Made by a program: the position numbers and the translations under genes. The notes under the pieces are model-generated. The model searched no databases. It saw nothing but the letters and a program-made list of their open reading frames with translations, and was not told where the DNA came from. From Rubrivirga sp. (GTDB lineage: Bacteria; Bacteroidota; Rhodothermia; Rhodothermales; Rubricoccaceae): a stretch of 5,456 bases of DNA. Positions 1-5,377 of this stretch are shown in pieces; the first letter of the stretch is position 1; the number at the start of each line of letters is the position of its first letter. Location of the stretch: contig JAAXJP010000427.1 of the NCBI GenBank assembly GCA_012269805.1, positions 1 to 5,456 of the forward strand. Reading direction: 5' to 3'.

Positions 1-276
1 TATATTTTTATAATCTACAGGTGTACATCGGCTGTGCGTGGTCGGGACCGAAAGCGACGTCCCTCCCTCGGTCTCCGAGTCCGGATCGTCGACTGTCGCG
101 ACGCGCACGGCCCACGTCAGGGCCCGCCCCAGGCCCCACCCGAGGTAGATCACCGCCGCGGCGAGCAGGCCCTCCTCCTGGAACACGACGCCGAGCACCA
201 TCGCGAGGAGGAAGAGCAGAAACCGATACCGGTAGTTCCGAAGGTTCGCCGGGTTCGGCTGGGGGAGCGCGGGGAA
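1..276 (-). pseudogene. pssA: C-terminal part of pssA, in frame beyond the amber stop and running off the window edge
   Basis: The 92 codons after the amber stop stay open in the same frame to base 1. They read FPALPQPNP, then a basic NLRNYRYR turn, then two hydrophobic segments (FLLFLLAMVLGVVF and LLAAAVIYLGWGLG), then an acidic tail containing VDDPDSE. This is what the end of a bacterial PssA looks like: a Pro-rich loop, two last membrane helices and a hydrophilic tail. Third positions stay G/C-rich as in the upstream part, so the reading frame has been kept by selection until recently. No start codon with a ribosome site is evident for independent translation. The normal stop lies outside the window. 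The last 30 bases or so are unusually AT-rich for this region. Confidence 0.8.
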
Positions 277-909
277 CTAGATCGGCGACACCAGCAGCGC
301 CGAGAGGCCCACGACGAGCGTGATGAGGACCGAGAGCTGCGGCCGCGCGAGCACGTCGAACCACGGCCGGTCGATAAAGGTGAGGATGAACACCACCACC
401 GTCCCCGCCTGCGCGGGAATCGGGAGCCCCGTGAACTCGGTCGACTTCACCCCGGCCTCGGCGAGCGAGTTGAACCGCGCGAGGCGGACGGCTCCGAACA
501 GGGCTGGCAGGCTGGCGAGCAGGCCGCCCCACATCGCGCCGAGTTGGTTCAGCCCGAACACGTAGAGCAGGAAGCTCGGCGCGACCCCGAACGAGACGAC
601 GTCGCTGAGCGAGTCGAGCTCGACGCCGAACTCGCCGGAGACGCCGACGAGCCGGGCCATCAGCCCGTCCAGGAGGTCGAAGAACGCTGCGAGCACCACC
701 AGCCACGCGGCGGCCTCGAGGTTGCCGGCCGCCGTCTGGATCAGCGAGAAGAACCCGGCGAGCAGGTTCATCAACGTGAAGAAGTTTGGCACGGCCGCCC
801 GTGCCCGCTGTCCCGAGCGGCCGTCTCCGCCCCGCCGCGCACGCAGGACGGGCCCTCGGCGGCGCCGGCGGCCCGCGCCCGTCGCGGCCTTGGAGGTGCT
901 CGTCTCCAT
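277..909 (-). CDS. pssA: CDP-diacylglycerol-serine O-phosphatidyltransferase, cut short by an in-frame amber stop
   Basis: This integral membrane enzyme transfers phosphatidate from CDP-diacylglycerol to L-serine, giving phosphatidylserine, the precursor of phosphatidylethanolamine. Counting from the GTG at 912, the CDP-alcohol phosphatidyltransferase signature DGxxARx8GxxxDxxxD is complete: D82, G83, A86, R87, G96, D100 and D104. Hydrophobic segments lie around residues 42-60, 66-81, 105-120, 125-141 and 168-181, and another at 192-208. The VPNFFTLMNLLAGF stretch (41-54) is typical of the family's first helix. I start at the ATG at 909; a GTG directly upstream at 912 is possible, and neither has a Shine-Dalgarno sequence. 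Residues 15-38 are rich in Arg and unlikely to be conserved. The frame ends at TAG (277-279) after SPI, but coding sequence plainly continues beyond it, so this is probably a nonsense-mutated gene or a base-call error. Family identity is very secure. Confidence 0.93.
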   Translation of the reverse strand: METSTSKAATGAGRRRRRGPVLRARRGGDGRSGQRARAAVPNFFTLMNLLAGFFSLIQTAAGNLEAAAWLVVLAAFFDLLDGLMARLVGVSGEFGVELDSLSDVVSFGVAPSFLLYVFGLNQLGAMWGGLLASLPALFGAVRLARFNSLAEAGVKSTEFTGLPIPAQAGTVVVFILTFIDRPWFDVLARPQLSVLITLVVGLSALLVSPI

Positions 910-1011
910 CACGCGGCCTCGGGCTGTCGGCCGAGCCCACGGGCGCCGGCGGTGGCGGGGAGATCGAGTCGAGACGTGTTGGGCACGGGAGTCAGGAGGC
1001 GGCGGCGGTCT

Positions 1012-1038
1012 GAACGCCGCGAGCGGGGCCCCGCGTTC
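1012..1038. repeat. GC-rich inverted repeat in the pssA leader
   Basis: GAACGC at 1012-1017 is the reverse complement of GCGTTC at 1033-1038, and a perfect 12-base palindrome GCGGGGCCCCGC lies at 1023-1034. The two foldings compete because they share bases. The repeat sits in the gene-free stretch 910-1094, between the pssA start and the terminator of the upstream RNA locus. No T-tract follows on either strand, so it is not a standard intrinsic terminator. It could shape the pssA leader or simply reflect high GC. I see no clear promoter for pssA in 910-1094. Confidence 0.35.
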
Positions 1039-1094
1039 CGCCCGCCTCGGCGACGCCGGCCCCGAGGGGGGCGGTGGCGGCGCGCGCGGAGCCT

Positions 1095-1137
1095 AAAACG
1101 TGAACGGGGACCCACCGCAAGCGATGGGTCCCCGTTC
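1095..1137 (-). terminator. Intrinsic terminator closing the minus-strand RNA locus
   Basis: The arms at 1102-1114 and 1125-1137 are perfect 13-base reverse complements. Read on the minus strand, the stem extends through a U-G, a C-G and a G-C pair to a CUUG loop closed by G-C, a known stable tetraloop. On that strand it is followed by ACG and then TTTT (1098-1095). The U-tract is short and offset by three bases, so termination may be incomplete and pssA could receive read-through. On the plus strand the downstream sequence has no T-run and the loop would be CAAG, so the minus orientation is preferred. Confidence 0.65.
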
Positions 1138-1463
1138 GGGCTCCTCTGAGCGGTTCGCCGTCGCGCGAGCCGTAGCTCCGCTCTGGCGTTCCGTGTGCGT
1201 CGGCCATGGCGACCGTCGTGGACCGTCCGAGGACCGCGGTGACCCGCGGGCTCGACTGGCGACGACGTTGCTGGTCGCCACGGGGCGCCGGGTGGCGTCG
1301 GGGACGAATCCCCGGGCTCCCGTCGCTCGTGCTGACACTTCCTGTACGAAACAATCTGGGCGTCGCGGATGGGCCGAAGCCCGATCGCGACGTCTCGCCC
1401 ACAGCGTTCCGCCGCCGAAGCGGCGGTGCCGTCCTGCCGGGCCGTGGCCCAGCCGGGCGCGCG

Positions 1464-1544
1464 GTGCCGTTCAGATGCCACCTCCGGTCCGGTCACCCGT
1501 TTCACAGGGGTCTCGGTCAATCCGGAGCACTTCATCTGACGCAC
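1464..1544 (-). other. Central long-stem domain of the putative RNA
   Basis: Four co-linear inverted segments nest inside one another. They are GTGC 1464-1467 with GCAC 1541-1544, TCAGATG 1471-1477 with CATCTGA 1533-1539, CTCCGG 1482-1487 with CCGGAG 1522-1527, and ACCC 1495-1498 with GGGT 1508-1511. Together they give about 21 base pairs separated by small internal loops, with a 9-base apical loop at 1499-1507. Nested order of this kind is hard to get by chance. The interrupted shape is what folded RNAs show, unlike a simple palindrome. The strand cannot be told from this element alone; I place it on minus from its surroundings. Confidence 0.55.
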
Positions 1545-1756
1545 GGCCGGCTCGCCAAGTCACCCCTCGGATCTGCTATGAACACTGACCGTCTGGGGAG
1601 GCCGCCTGAAAGCGGCCGGAGGGCGACGAGCCCGCCGCGTCGGCCGAGGCCGACGCCGTTGCGCGCAGGGCATTCCGTGAGGAAGCCCTCGTGCAGCGTA
1701 TGACGCACTGTCTCAAGGAACGTGGCCGCGTATGCGGCCGTCTGCCCGAAGGCAGT

Positions 1757-1924
1757 GACCCATGGTACCGTGCAGATCCTGAGGAGTCAAGATGAACGGG
1801 CCGTTAAGTTGCCCACATCTCCACAGTCCTCCACATGGGACCCTGCCCGTTTCGGACCGTCACTCCGACCGCCGCGCGAACGCGCTCTCCTGAACCCCCT
1901 CCCGCCCAACGGCCTCGCCCTCTC
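1757..1924. promoter_or_regulatory. Divergent intergenic region between the RNA locus and the lipoprotein gene
   Basis: This stretch holds the minus-strand promoter described separately and the 5' flank of the plus-strand lipoprotein gene. For the plus strand I see only weak promoter candidates. A TAAGTTG at 1805-1811 resembles the Bacteroidota -7 motif TAnnTTTG, and a TTGCCC at 1809-1814 is a poor -35 box. No Shine-Dalgarno sequence precedes the ATG at 1925. The palindrome at 1795-1805 lies where it could affect both directions. No convincing gene is present. Confidence 0.4.
1762..1790 (-). promoter_or_regulatory. Sigma70-like promoter driving the putative RNA
   Basis: On the minus strand a -35 box TTGACT (1790-1785, five of six matches to TTGACA) is separated by exactly 17 bases from a -10 box TACCAT (1767-1762, four of six matches to TATAAT). 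The expected start point, about 6-7 bases on, falls near 1756, immediately before the first UUCG hairpin (1742-1755). An RNA starting there would begin directly in structure, as stable RNAs often do. An 11-base palindrome AACGGGCCGTT (1795-1805) lies just upstream of the -35 box and could be an operator. No other minus-strand gene begins here, so the promoter points to the RNA locus. Confidence 0.6.
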
Positions 1925-2701
1925 ATGCGCACCCTCCTCCTGAGCCTCGGCGTCCTGCTCGCCGGCTGCACCGACCCGTCGAGCCCCCGCCTCGACACGC
2001 CGGCCGACAGCCTCGCCTTCCGCGTGACGGAGTCGGCCGGCGGGCTCCAGGCCTGGGACGCGCTCCCCGGCTTGGCCTTCGAGTGGGCCGTGGTCCGCGA
2101 CTCCGTCGAGGTCGTCCGGACCCGGCACGTGTGGGACAAGGCGGGCGACCGCGTCCGCTCGGAGTGGCCGGGTGGGGACGACAGCATGTTCGTGGCGGTC
2201 TACCAGCCGTCGCGGTTCGACGCCGACGCGCCCGAGGGCGACGTGGCGCTCAACGGCGTCGCGCTCGTCGGGCCCGAGGCGGCCGAGCGGCTCGCCGAGG
2301 CCAACAGCCGGTTCGTCAACGACGGGTACTGGTTGTTGGCGCCGCTCAAGGTGCTCGACCCCGGGGTCCGCCGCGCGGTCGAGGCCCGGGACGGGGCCGA
2401 CCGGCTCGCGCTCTCGTTCGACGGCGTCGGACTCACGCCGGGCGACCGCTACTGGATCGAGGTCGACGACGTGTCGGGCACCATGACGGGGTGGTCGTTC
2501 CTGCTCGAGAGCGGCAACGAGGGGCGGTTCCAGTGGGTCGAGCCGGTAACGCTCGACACGCCGGAGGGGACGATCACGCTCACGCGCATGAAGGTGTCCG
2601 ACGACGGCGGCGTCATCCTCACCGAGCCGACGGCGCTCTCCGAGATCGACGAGACCGAGTTCACCGACCTCACTCCACGTCTCGGCCGCTCGGCGCTCTA
2701 G
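1925..2701 (+). CDS. Predicted exported lipoprotein of unknown function
   Basis: The 258-residue product begins with a short hydrophobic signal ending in the lipobox LLAGC, so Cys15 should be lipidated and anchor the protein in the envelope, probably the outer membrane. I chose the ATG at 1925 because it places this signal at the N-terminus; the 30 extra residues of an upstream start at 1835 are Pro/Arg-rich and look non-coding. The mature part is acidic and soluble and probably beta-rich. Blocks that look conserved are GGLQAWDALPGLAFEW (39-54), HVWD (68-71), NDGYWLLAPLKVLDPGV (132-148) and GVGLTPGDRYWIEVD (167-181). The pattern of an N-terminal GG.xAWD block, a WD block and an N-D-x-YWLL-P-x-K block recalls uncharacterised LolA-like lipoproteins of Bacteroidota and Rhodothermota, but I cannot confirm a named family. 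The gene is transcribed away from the RNA locus and ends in a CTAG shared with the convergent cyclase gene. Confidence 0.88.
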   Translation: MRTLLLSLGVLLAGCTDPSSPRLDTPADSLAFRVTESAGGLQAWDALPGLAFEWAVVRDSVEVVRTRHVWDKAGDRVRSEWPGGDDSMFVAVYQPSRFDADAPEGDVALNGVALVGPEAAERLAEANSRFVNDGYWLLAPLKVLDPGVRRAVEARDGADRLALSFDGVGLTPGDRYWIEVDDVSGTMTGWSFLLESGNEGRFQWVEPVTLDTPEGTITLTRMKVSDDGGVILTEPTALSEIDETEFTDLTPRLGRSAL

Positions 2702-3663
2702 GGAGGTCCGTCCGCCTCCGGCCCCCAGACCATCGCGACGACGACGCGGCCGACCTGCTCCAAGCTCTCGGGGCTGACGCGGGCCGGCGTGTCCTCCGTC
2801 GTGTGCCAGGTGTCCGGGAACGGGGTCTGGATCAGGTCGATGACCGGGATCCCATTCCGCAGGAACGGGACGTGGTCGTCCTGGACGGCGGCGCCCTCCT
2901 CGTCCACGAACGCCGTCGCCTCGACGCGCCGGGCGGCGGCCCACACCCGGTCGACCAGCTCCGGCGCGTAGCGCACCGAGTAGCCCTCTTTCGGAATGCG
3001 AAGGCTCGTGTCGCCGACCATGTCGAGGAGGATCCCCCACTGCGGCCGGTAGGTCGGGTTGTGGAGGACGAACATCTCGGAGCCCATCGCGAACGGGATC
3101 CGCAGCGAGTCCGCCACGGCGGGGTCGGTCGTCCCCGCGTCCTCGAGGTCGAACAAGACGATGTCCACGCCAACGCCGCGTGTGAGCGGGTGGAGGTCGA
3201 GGAGCCGAGCGATCTCGAGGAGGACGGCCACCCCGGAGCCGCCGTCGTTGGCCCCGAGGACGGGCCGAAGGCGCTTCGCCGGATCCGGGTCGTTGTCAGC
3301 GACGGCGCGCGTGTCCCAGGGGGCGGCGAGGAGGATCCGGCGGCGGAGGTCCGGCTGCCACGACGCGATGATGTTGGCGCCCTCGAAGGCGCGCGTCGTG
3401 TCGCGCGGGTCGGGGATGCGGAGGCGCTGCTCCACGACCTGATCGGCGTGGACCTGGAGCCGCTCGACCAGCCAGGCGCGGGTCGAGTCGTGCGCCGGCG
3501 TGCCCGGGATCCGGGGGCCGAAGTCGGTCTGGGCCTCGACCAGCGCGTAGGCGCGCGAACCTTCGAATTCGGGCAACGGCTCGGGCTGGCGGAGCCACCA
3601 GACGAGGGCGGCGACGGCGACGAGGGCGAGGACGGCGCCCCCGGCGATCAGGCGGCGGCTCAC
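2698..3663 (-). CDS. M28-family glutaminyl-peptide cyclotransferase (glutaminyl cyclase)
   Basis: This enzyme converts N-terminal Gln of proteins to pyroglutamate. In Bacteroidota most signal-peptidase-I substrates carry Gln at +1 (the Q-rule), so the cyclase acts in the periplasm. The 321 residues start with a membrane anchor or uncleaved signal (5-24). Expected metal and active-site elements are present: GAND with D140 (zinc), FDLED with E174 (catalytic) and D175 (zinc), QDDH at 261-264, and DTWH with H287 (zinc). QDDHVPFLRNGIPV followed by PFPDTWHTTEDT favours cyclase over aminopeptidase. One residue is odd. The motif usually reading A-H-W-D-T-R is APWDTR here, so Pro115 replaces His (CCC for CAC). 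That His binds metal in two-zinc M28 peptidases but not in single-zinc cyclases, so activity may survive. The start is GTG at 3663-3661, overlapping the upstream stop as GTGA, which suggests translational coupling. No Shine-Dalgarno is visible. Confidence 0.9.
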   Translation of the reverse strand: MSRRLIAGGAVLALVAVAALVWWLRQPEPLPEFEGSRAYALVEAQTDFGPRIPGTPAHDSTRAWLVERLQVHADQVVEQRLRIPDPRDTTRAFEGANIIASWQPDLRRRILLAAPWDTRAVADNDPDPAKRLRPVLGANDGGSGVAVLLEIARLLDLHPLTRGVGVDIVLFDLEDAGTTDPAVADSLRIPFAMGSEMFVLHNPTYRPQWGILLDMVGDTSLRIPKEGYSVRYAPELVDRVWAAARRVEATAFVDEEGAAVQDDHVPFLRNGIPVIDLIQTPFPDTWHTTEDTPARVSPESLEQVGRVVVAMVWGPEADGPP

Positions 3664-5366
3664 GCGGGCAGGGCGAAAAACTGGAGGTCCACGAGGTCGT
3701 CGTCGAGCCGACCGCTGGCGTCGGGCGCCGGCAGGCTCTCAGCCAGCGCCTCTGCCTCTCGGAGCGCCGTCTCGAGCAGCCGCTCCCGCTCGGCGCCCGA
3801 GGCGGTCCGCCCCACGCCCGAGGCCGCGCCGGCCACGACCTCCCGGAGGCTCAGCGACGGCGCCGCCGGCCGGTCGCGGCGGATCCGCCAGTCGCCGCTC
3901 GCCACGTCGAAGTCGTAGAGCGGCAGGAACCGGGCGCCGTACTCCGCCACGAGCTCGACGGCGCGGAGCAGGTACGCCACCTCGGCGTCGTCGTGGGCGT
4001 AGTGGAAGCCGACGCGGGCCCAGCCGGGCTTGAGCCCGTGGATCCCGTCGACGAGGCACTGGCGGTAGCGCGCGCTCCGGTGGGGCCCGATGTCGAGGAG
4101 CCGGTGGCCGTACGGCCCGGCGCACGAGCAGCCGGCGCGGCTCTGGATCCCGAACAGGTCGCACAGGAGGACCGTCACGAAGCGAGGGTGGAGCACGCCG
4201 CCCAGCCCGTCGCGGACGTTGAACGAGACGATCGAGAGCCGGTCAAGGTCGGTCGGGCCGAGGATCTCGATCCGCTCGTCGCGGCCCCACCGCTCGAGGA
4301 CGCGGTCGAGGTGGGCGTGCTCGCGCTCGCGGATGGCGTCCTCGCCCACCGCCCGCTGGACCTCGAGCGCGATCGCGGCGCGGAGGGCCTGGTAGAGCCC
4401 CGGCGTCCCGGCCGTCTCGCGCGCCTCGACGTCGTCGACGTAGTCGTGGTGGATCGAGTTGACGTAGACGACCGTCCCGCCCCCGCCCACCGTCGGGGCG
4501 AGGCCCTCGGGGTAGAGCGCCTCGTCGAACACGAGGAGGCCGGCCGAGCCGGGGCCGCCGAGGAACTTGTGGGGCGAGAGGAAGACGGCGTCGAGCCGCC
4601 CCTCGGGGTCGCCCTCCGGCCGCATGTCGATGGCCACGTAGGGGCCCGCGGCGGCGTAGTCGAAAAAGGCGAGGGCGCCGTGCCGGTGGAGCACGCGGGC
4701 GATGTCGTGGACCGGCGCGAGCACGCCGGTCACGTTCGACCCCGCCGAGAACGACCCGTAGAGCGTCCGCCCCTCCCACTGCGGGTCGGTCAGGTGGCGC
4801 TCGAGGTCGGCGAGGCAGACCTGGCCGCGCTCGTCGAGGGCCACCTCGACGACGGTGCACAGCCCCTCGCGCCACGTGACCTCGTTCGAGTGGTGCTCGT
4901 AGGGGCCGACGAACACGACGGGCCCGCGCTCGCGGAGGTCGTACATCAGGCTCCCCGCGGCGTCGTCGCCCAGCGCGGTCGCGAGGCGGACGCCGAGGTC
5001 GCGGAGCGTGGCCGGCGGGATGGCGATGCCGAGGATCTCCTGGAGCTTGTGGATCGCGGCCGTCGAGCCGGCCCCGCAGCAGACGACCTTCCCGCCCGGC
5101 CCCGCGTTGACGGCCCGCTTGATCGCGTGCTCGGCCTCGTGGAGGAGCGTCGTCGCCGTCCGGCCGGTGAGGCTGTCCTCGGTGTGGCTGTTGGCGTAGA
5201 GCGGCGCGAGCGACCGGAGGTAGTCCTCCACGAACGCCAGCTGCCGACCGCTCGCGGTGTAGTCGGCGTAGACGAGCGGGCGCTCGCCGAACGGCGTGTC
5301 GACGACGGCGTCGGCGCCGAGCGTCTGGGCGCGGAGGCGGGCGGGCGTGAGGGGCGGGAGCTCCAT
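3660..5366 (-). CDS. PLP-dependent class V aminotransferase, SufS/cysteine-desulfurase-like
   Basis: The fold-type I PLP enzyme resembles SufS-class cysteine desulfurases but is longer, 568 residues against roughly 400, because of an insertion near 125-160 and a C-terminal extension after about 490. Numbered from an ATG at 5399, key sites are CGAGSTAA (108-115, phosphate loop), EHHSNE (168-173, PLP-stacking His), SAGSNVTG (218-225), D247 in FFDYAAAGP (pyridine nitrogen), K278 in SPHKFLGGPGS (Schiff base), ETAGTPG (328-334) and RAGCSCAGP (421-429). C426 aligns with the SufS persulfide Cys. I prefer the ATG at 5366 (MELPPLTP): the extra 11 residues use CTA and TCT, rare here, and TATCTT (5377-5372) lies five bases before this ATG, as in leaderless messages. 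It is first in a two-gene unit with the cyclase. Substrate is unproven; cysteine desulfuration or C-S lyase activity are the likely options. Confidence 0.88.
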   Translation of the reverse strand: MELPPLTPARLRAQTLGADAVVDTPFGERPLVYADYTASGRQLAFVEDYLRSLAPLYANSHTEDSLTGRTATTLLHEAEHAIKRAVNAGPGGKVVCCGAGSTAAIHKLQEILGIAIPPATLRDLGVRLATALGDDAAGSLMYDLRERGPVVFVGPYEHHSNEVTWREGLCTVVEVALDERGQVCLADLERHLTDPQWEGRTLYGSFSAGSNVTGVLAPVHDIARVLHRHGALAFFDYAAAGPYVAIDMRPEGDPEGRLDAVFLSPHKFLGGPGSAGLLVFDEALYPEGLAPTVGGGGTVVYVNSIHHDYVDDVEARETAGTPGLYQALRAAIALEVQRAVGEDAIREREHAHLDRVLERWGRDERIEILGPTDLDRLSIVSFNVRDGLGGVLHPRFVTVLLCDLFGIQSRAGCSCAGPYGHRLLDIGPHRSARYRQCLVDGIHGLKPGWARVGFHYAHDDAEVAYLLRAVELVAEYGARFLPLYDFDVASGDWRIRRDRPAAPSLSLREVVAGAASGVGRTASGAERERLLETALREAEALAESLPAPDASGRLDDDLVDLQFFALPA

Positions 5367-5371
5367 GCCGG

Positions 5372-5377
5372 AAGATA
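5372..5377 (-). promoter_or_regulatory. Possible -10 element for a leaderless aminotransferase message
   Basis: TATCTT on the minus strand matches TATAAT at four of six positions and sits five bases upstream of the ATG at 5366, with no Shine-Dalgarno between. That spacing would put the transcription start at or within a base or two of the start codon. No good -35 box is visible upstream, so support is weak. If the true start is instead the ATG at 5399, this element lies inside the gene and means nothing. Confidence 0.3.

Larger units (their letters stand above)
1095..1756 (-). ncRNA. Putative large structured non-coding RNA (about 660 nt), class not recognised
   Basis: No frame in this stretch gives a protein with normal composition; the long open frames are Arg/Pro-rich and unlike the neighbours. 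The minus strand instead forms many hairpins. UUCG loops cap stems at 1742-1755, 1409-1426, 1362-1391 (12 bp with two single-base bulges) and 1299-1314. UACG caps 1167-1178, CUCG 1637-1656, CACG 1439-1450 and CUUG the terminal hairpin. All are YNMG-type loops only when read on the minus strand; on plus they become CGAA, CGTA, CGAG, CGTG and CAAG. Other stems are 1724-1739, 1668-1688, 1600-1617, 1257-1280 and 1234-1249. A central domain at 1464-1544 stacks four nested helices (4, 7, 6 and 4 bp). A promoter precedes it and a terminator ends it. I looked for RNase P, tmRNA, SRP and common riboswitch cores and found none. The hairpin at 1668-1688 is the one counter-case, giving a GNRA loop (GUGA) on the plus strand. 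Ends are estimates; two adjacent RNAs remain possible. Confidence 0.62.

Noticed and set aside
1299..1314. tRNA-like T-arm (GGGGATTCGTCCCC on minus)
   Set aside because: The loop is four bases (TTCG), not the seven-base TTCRANY loop, and no acceptor, D or anticodon arms surround it.
909..1544. 211-codon minus-strand ORF ending in TGATG overlap with pssA
   Set aside because: Composition is dominated by Arg, Pro and Gly with no hydrophobic core or motif. It runs through the terminator hairpin and the structured RNA. It is open only because of high GC.
1095..1756. RNase P RNA, tmRNA, SRP RNA, or cobalamin, TPP or FMN riboswitch
   Set aside because: I looked by eye for the RNase P core (GAGGAAAGTCC and the ACAGAA block), the tmRNA T-arm and CCA end, the SRP GGAAG loop and common riboswitch boxes on both strands, and saw none. 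A covariance search would settle it.
1610..1794. Open plus-strand frame ending RADPEESR, which reads rather like a protein tail, with a possible frameshift from an ATG at 1578
   Set aside because: It has no upstream start in frame, its second half uses codons unlike the neighbours, and it overlaps the hairpins and promoter that read on the minus strand. A programmed frameshift would be needed, and there is no slippery site.
1792..1893. 33-codon plus-strand ORF preceded by a GAGGAG Shine-Dalgarno-like sequence
   Set aside because: The GAGGAG and ATG coincide with the reverse of the -35 region of the minus-strand promoter. The peptide is His/Pro-rich without features, and other genes here do not use Shine-Dalgarno sequences.
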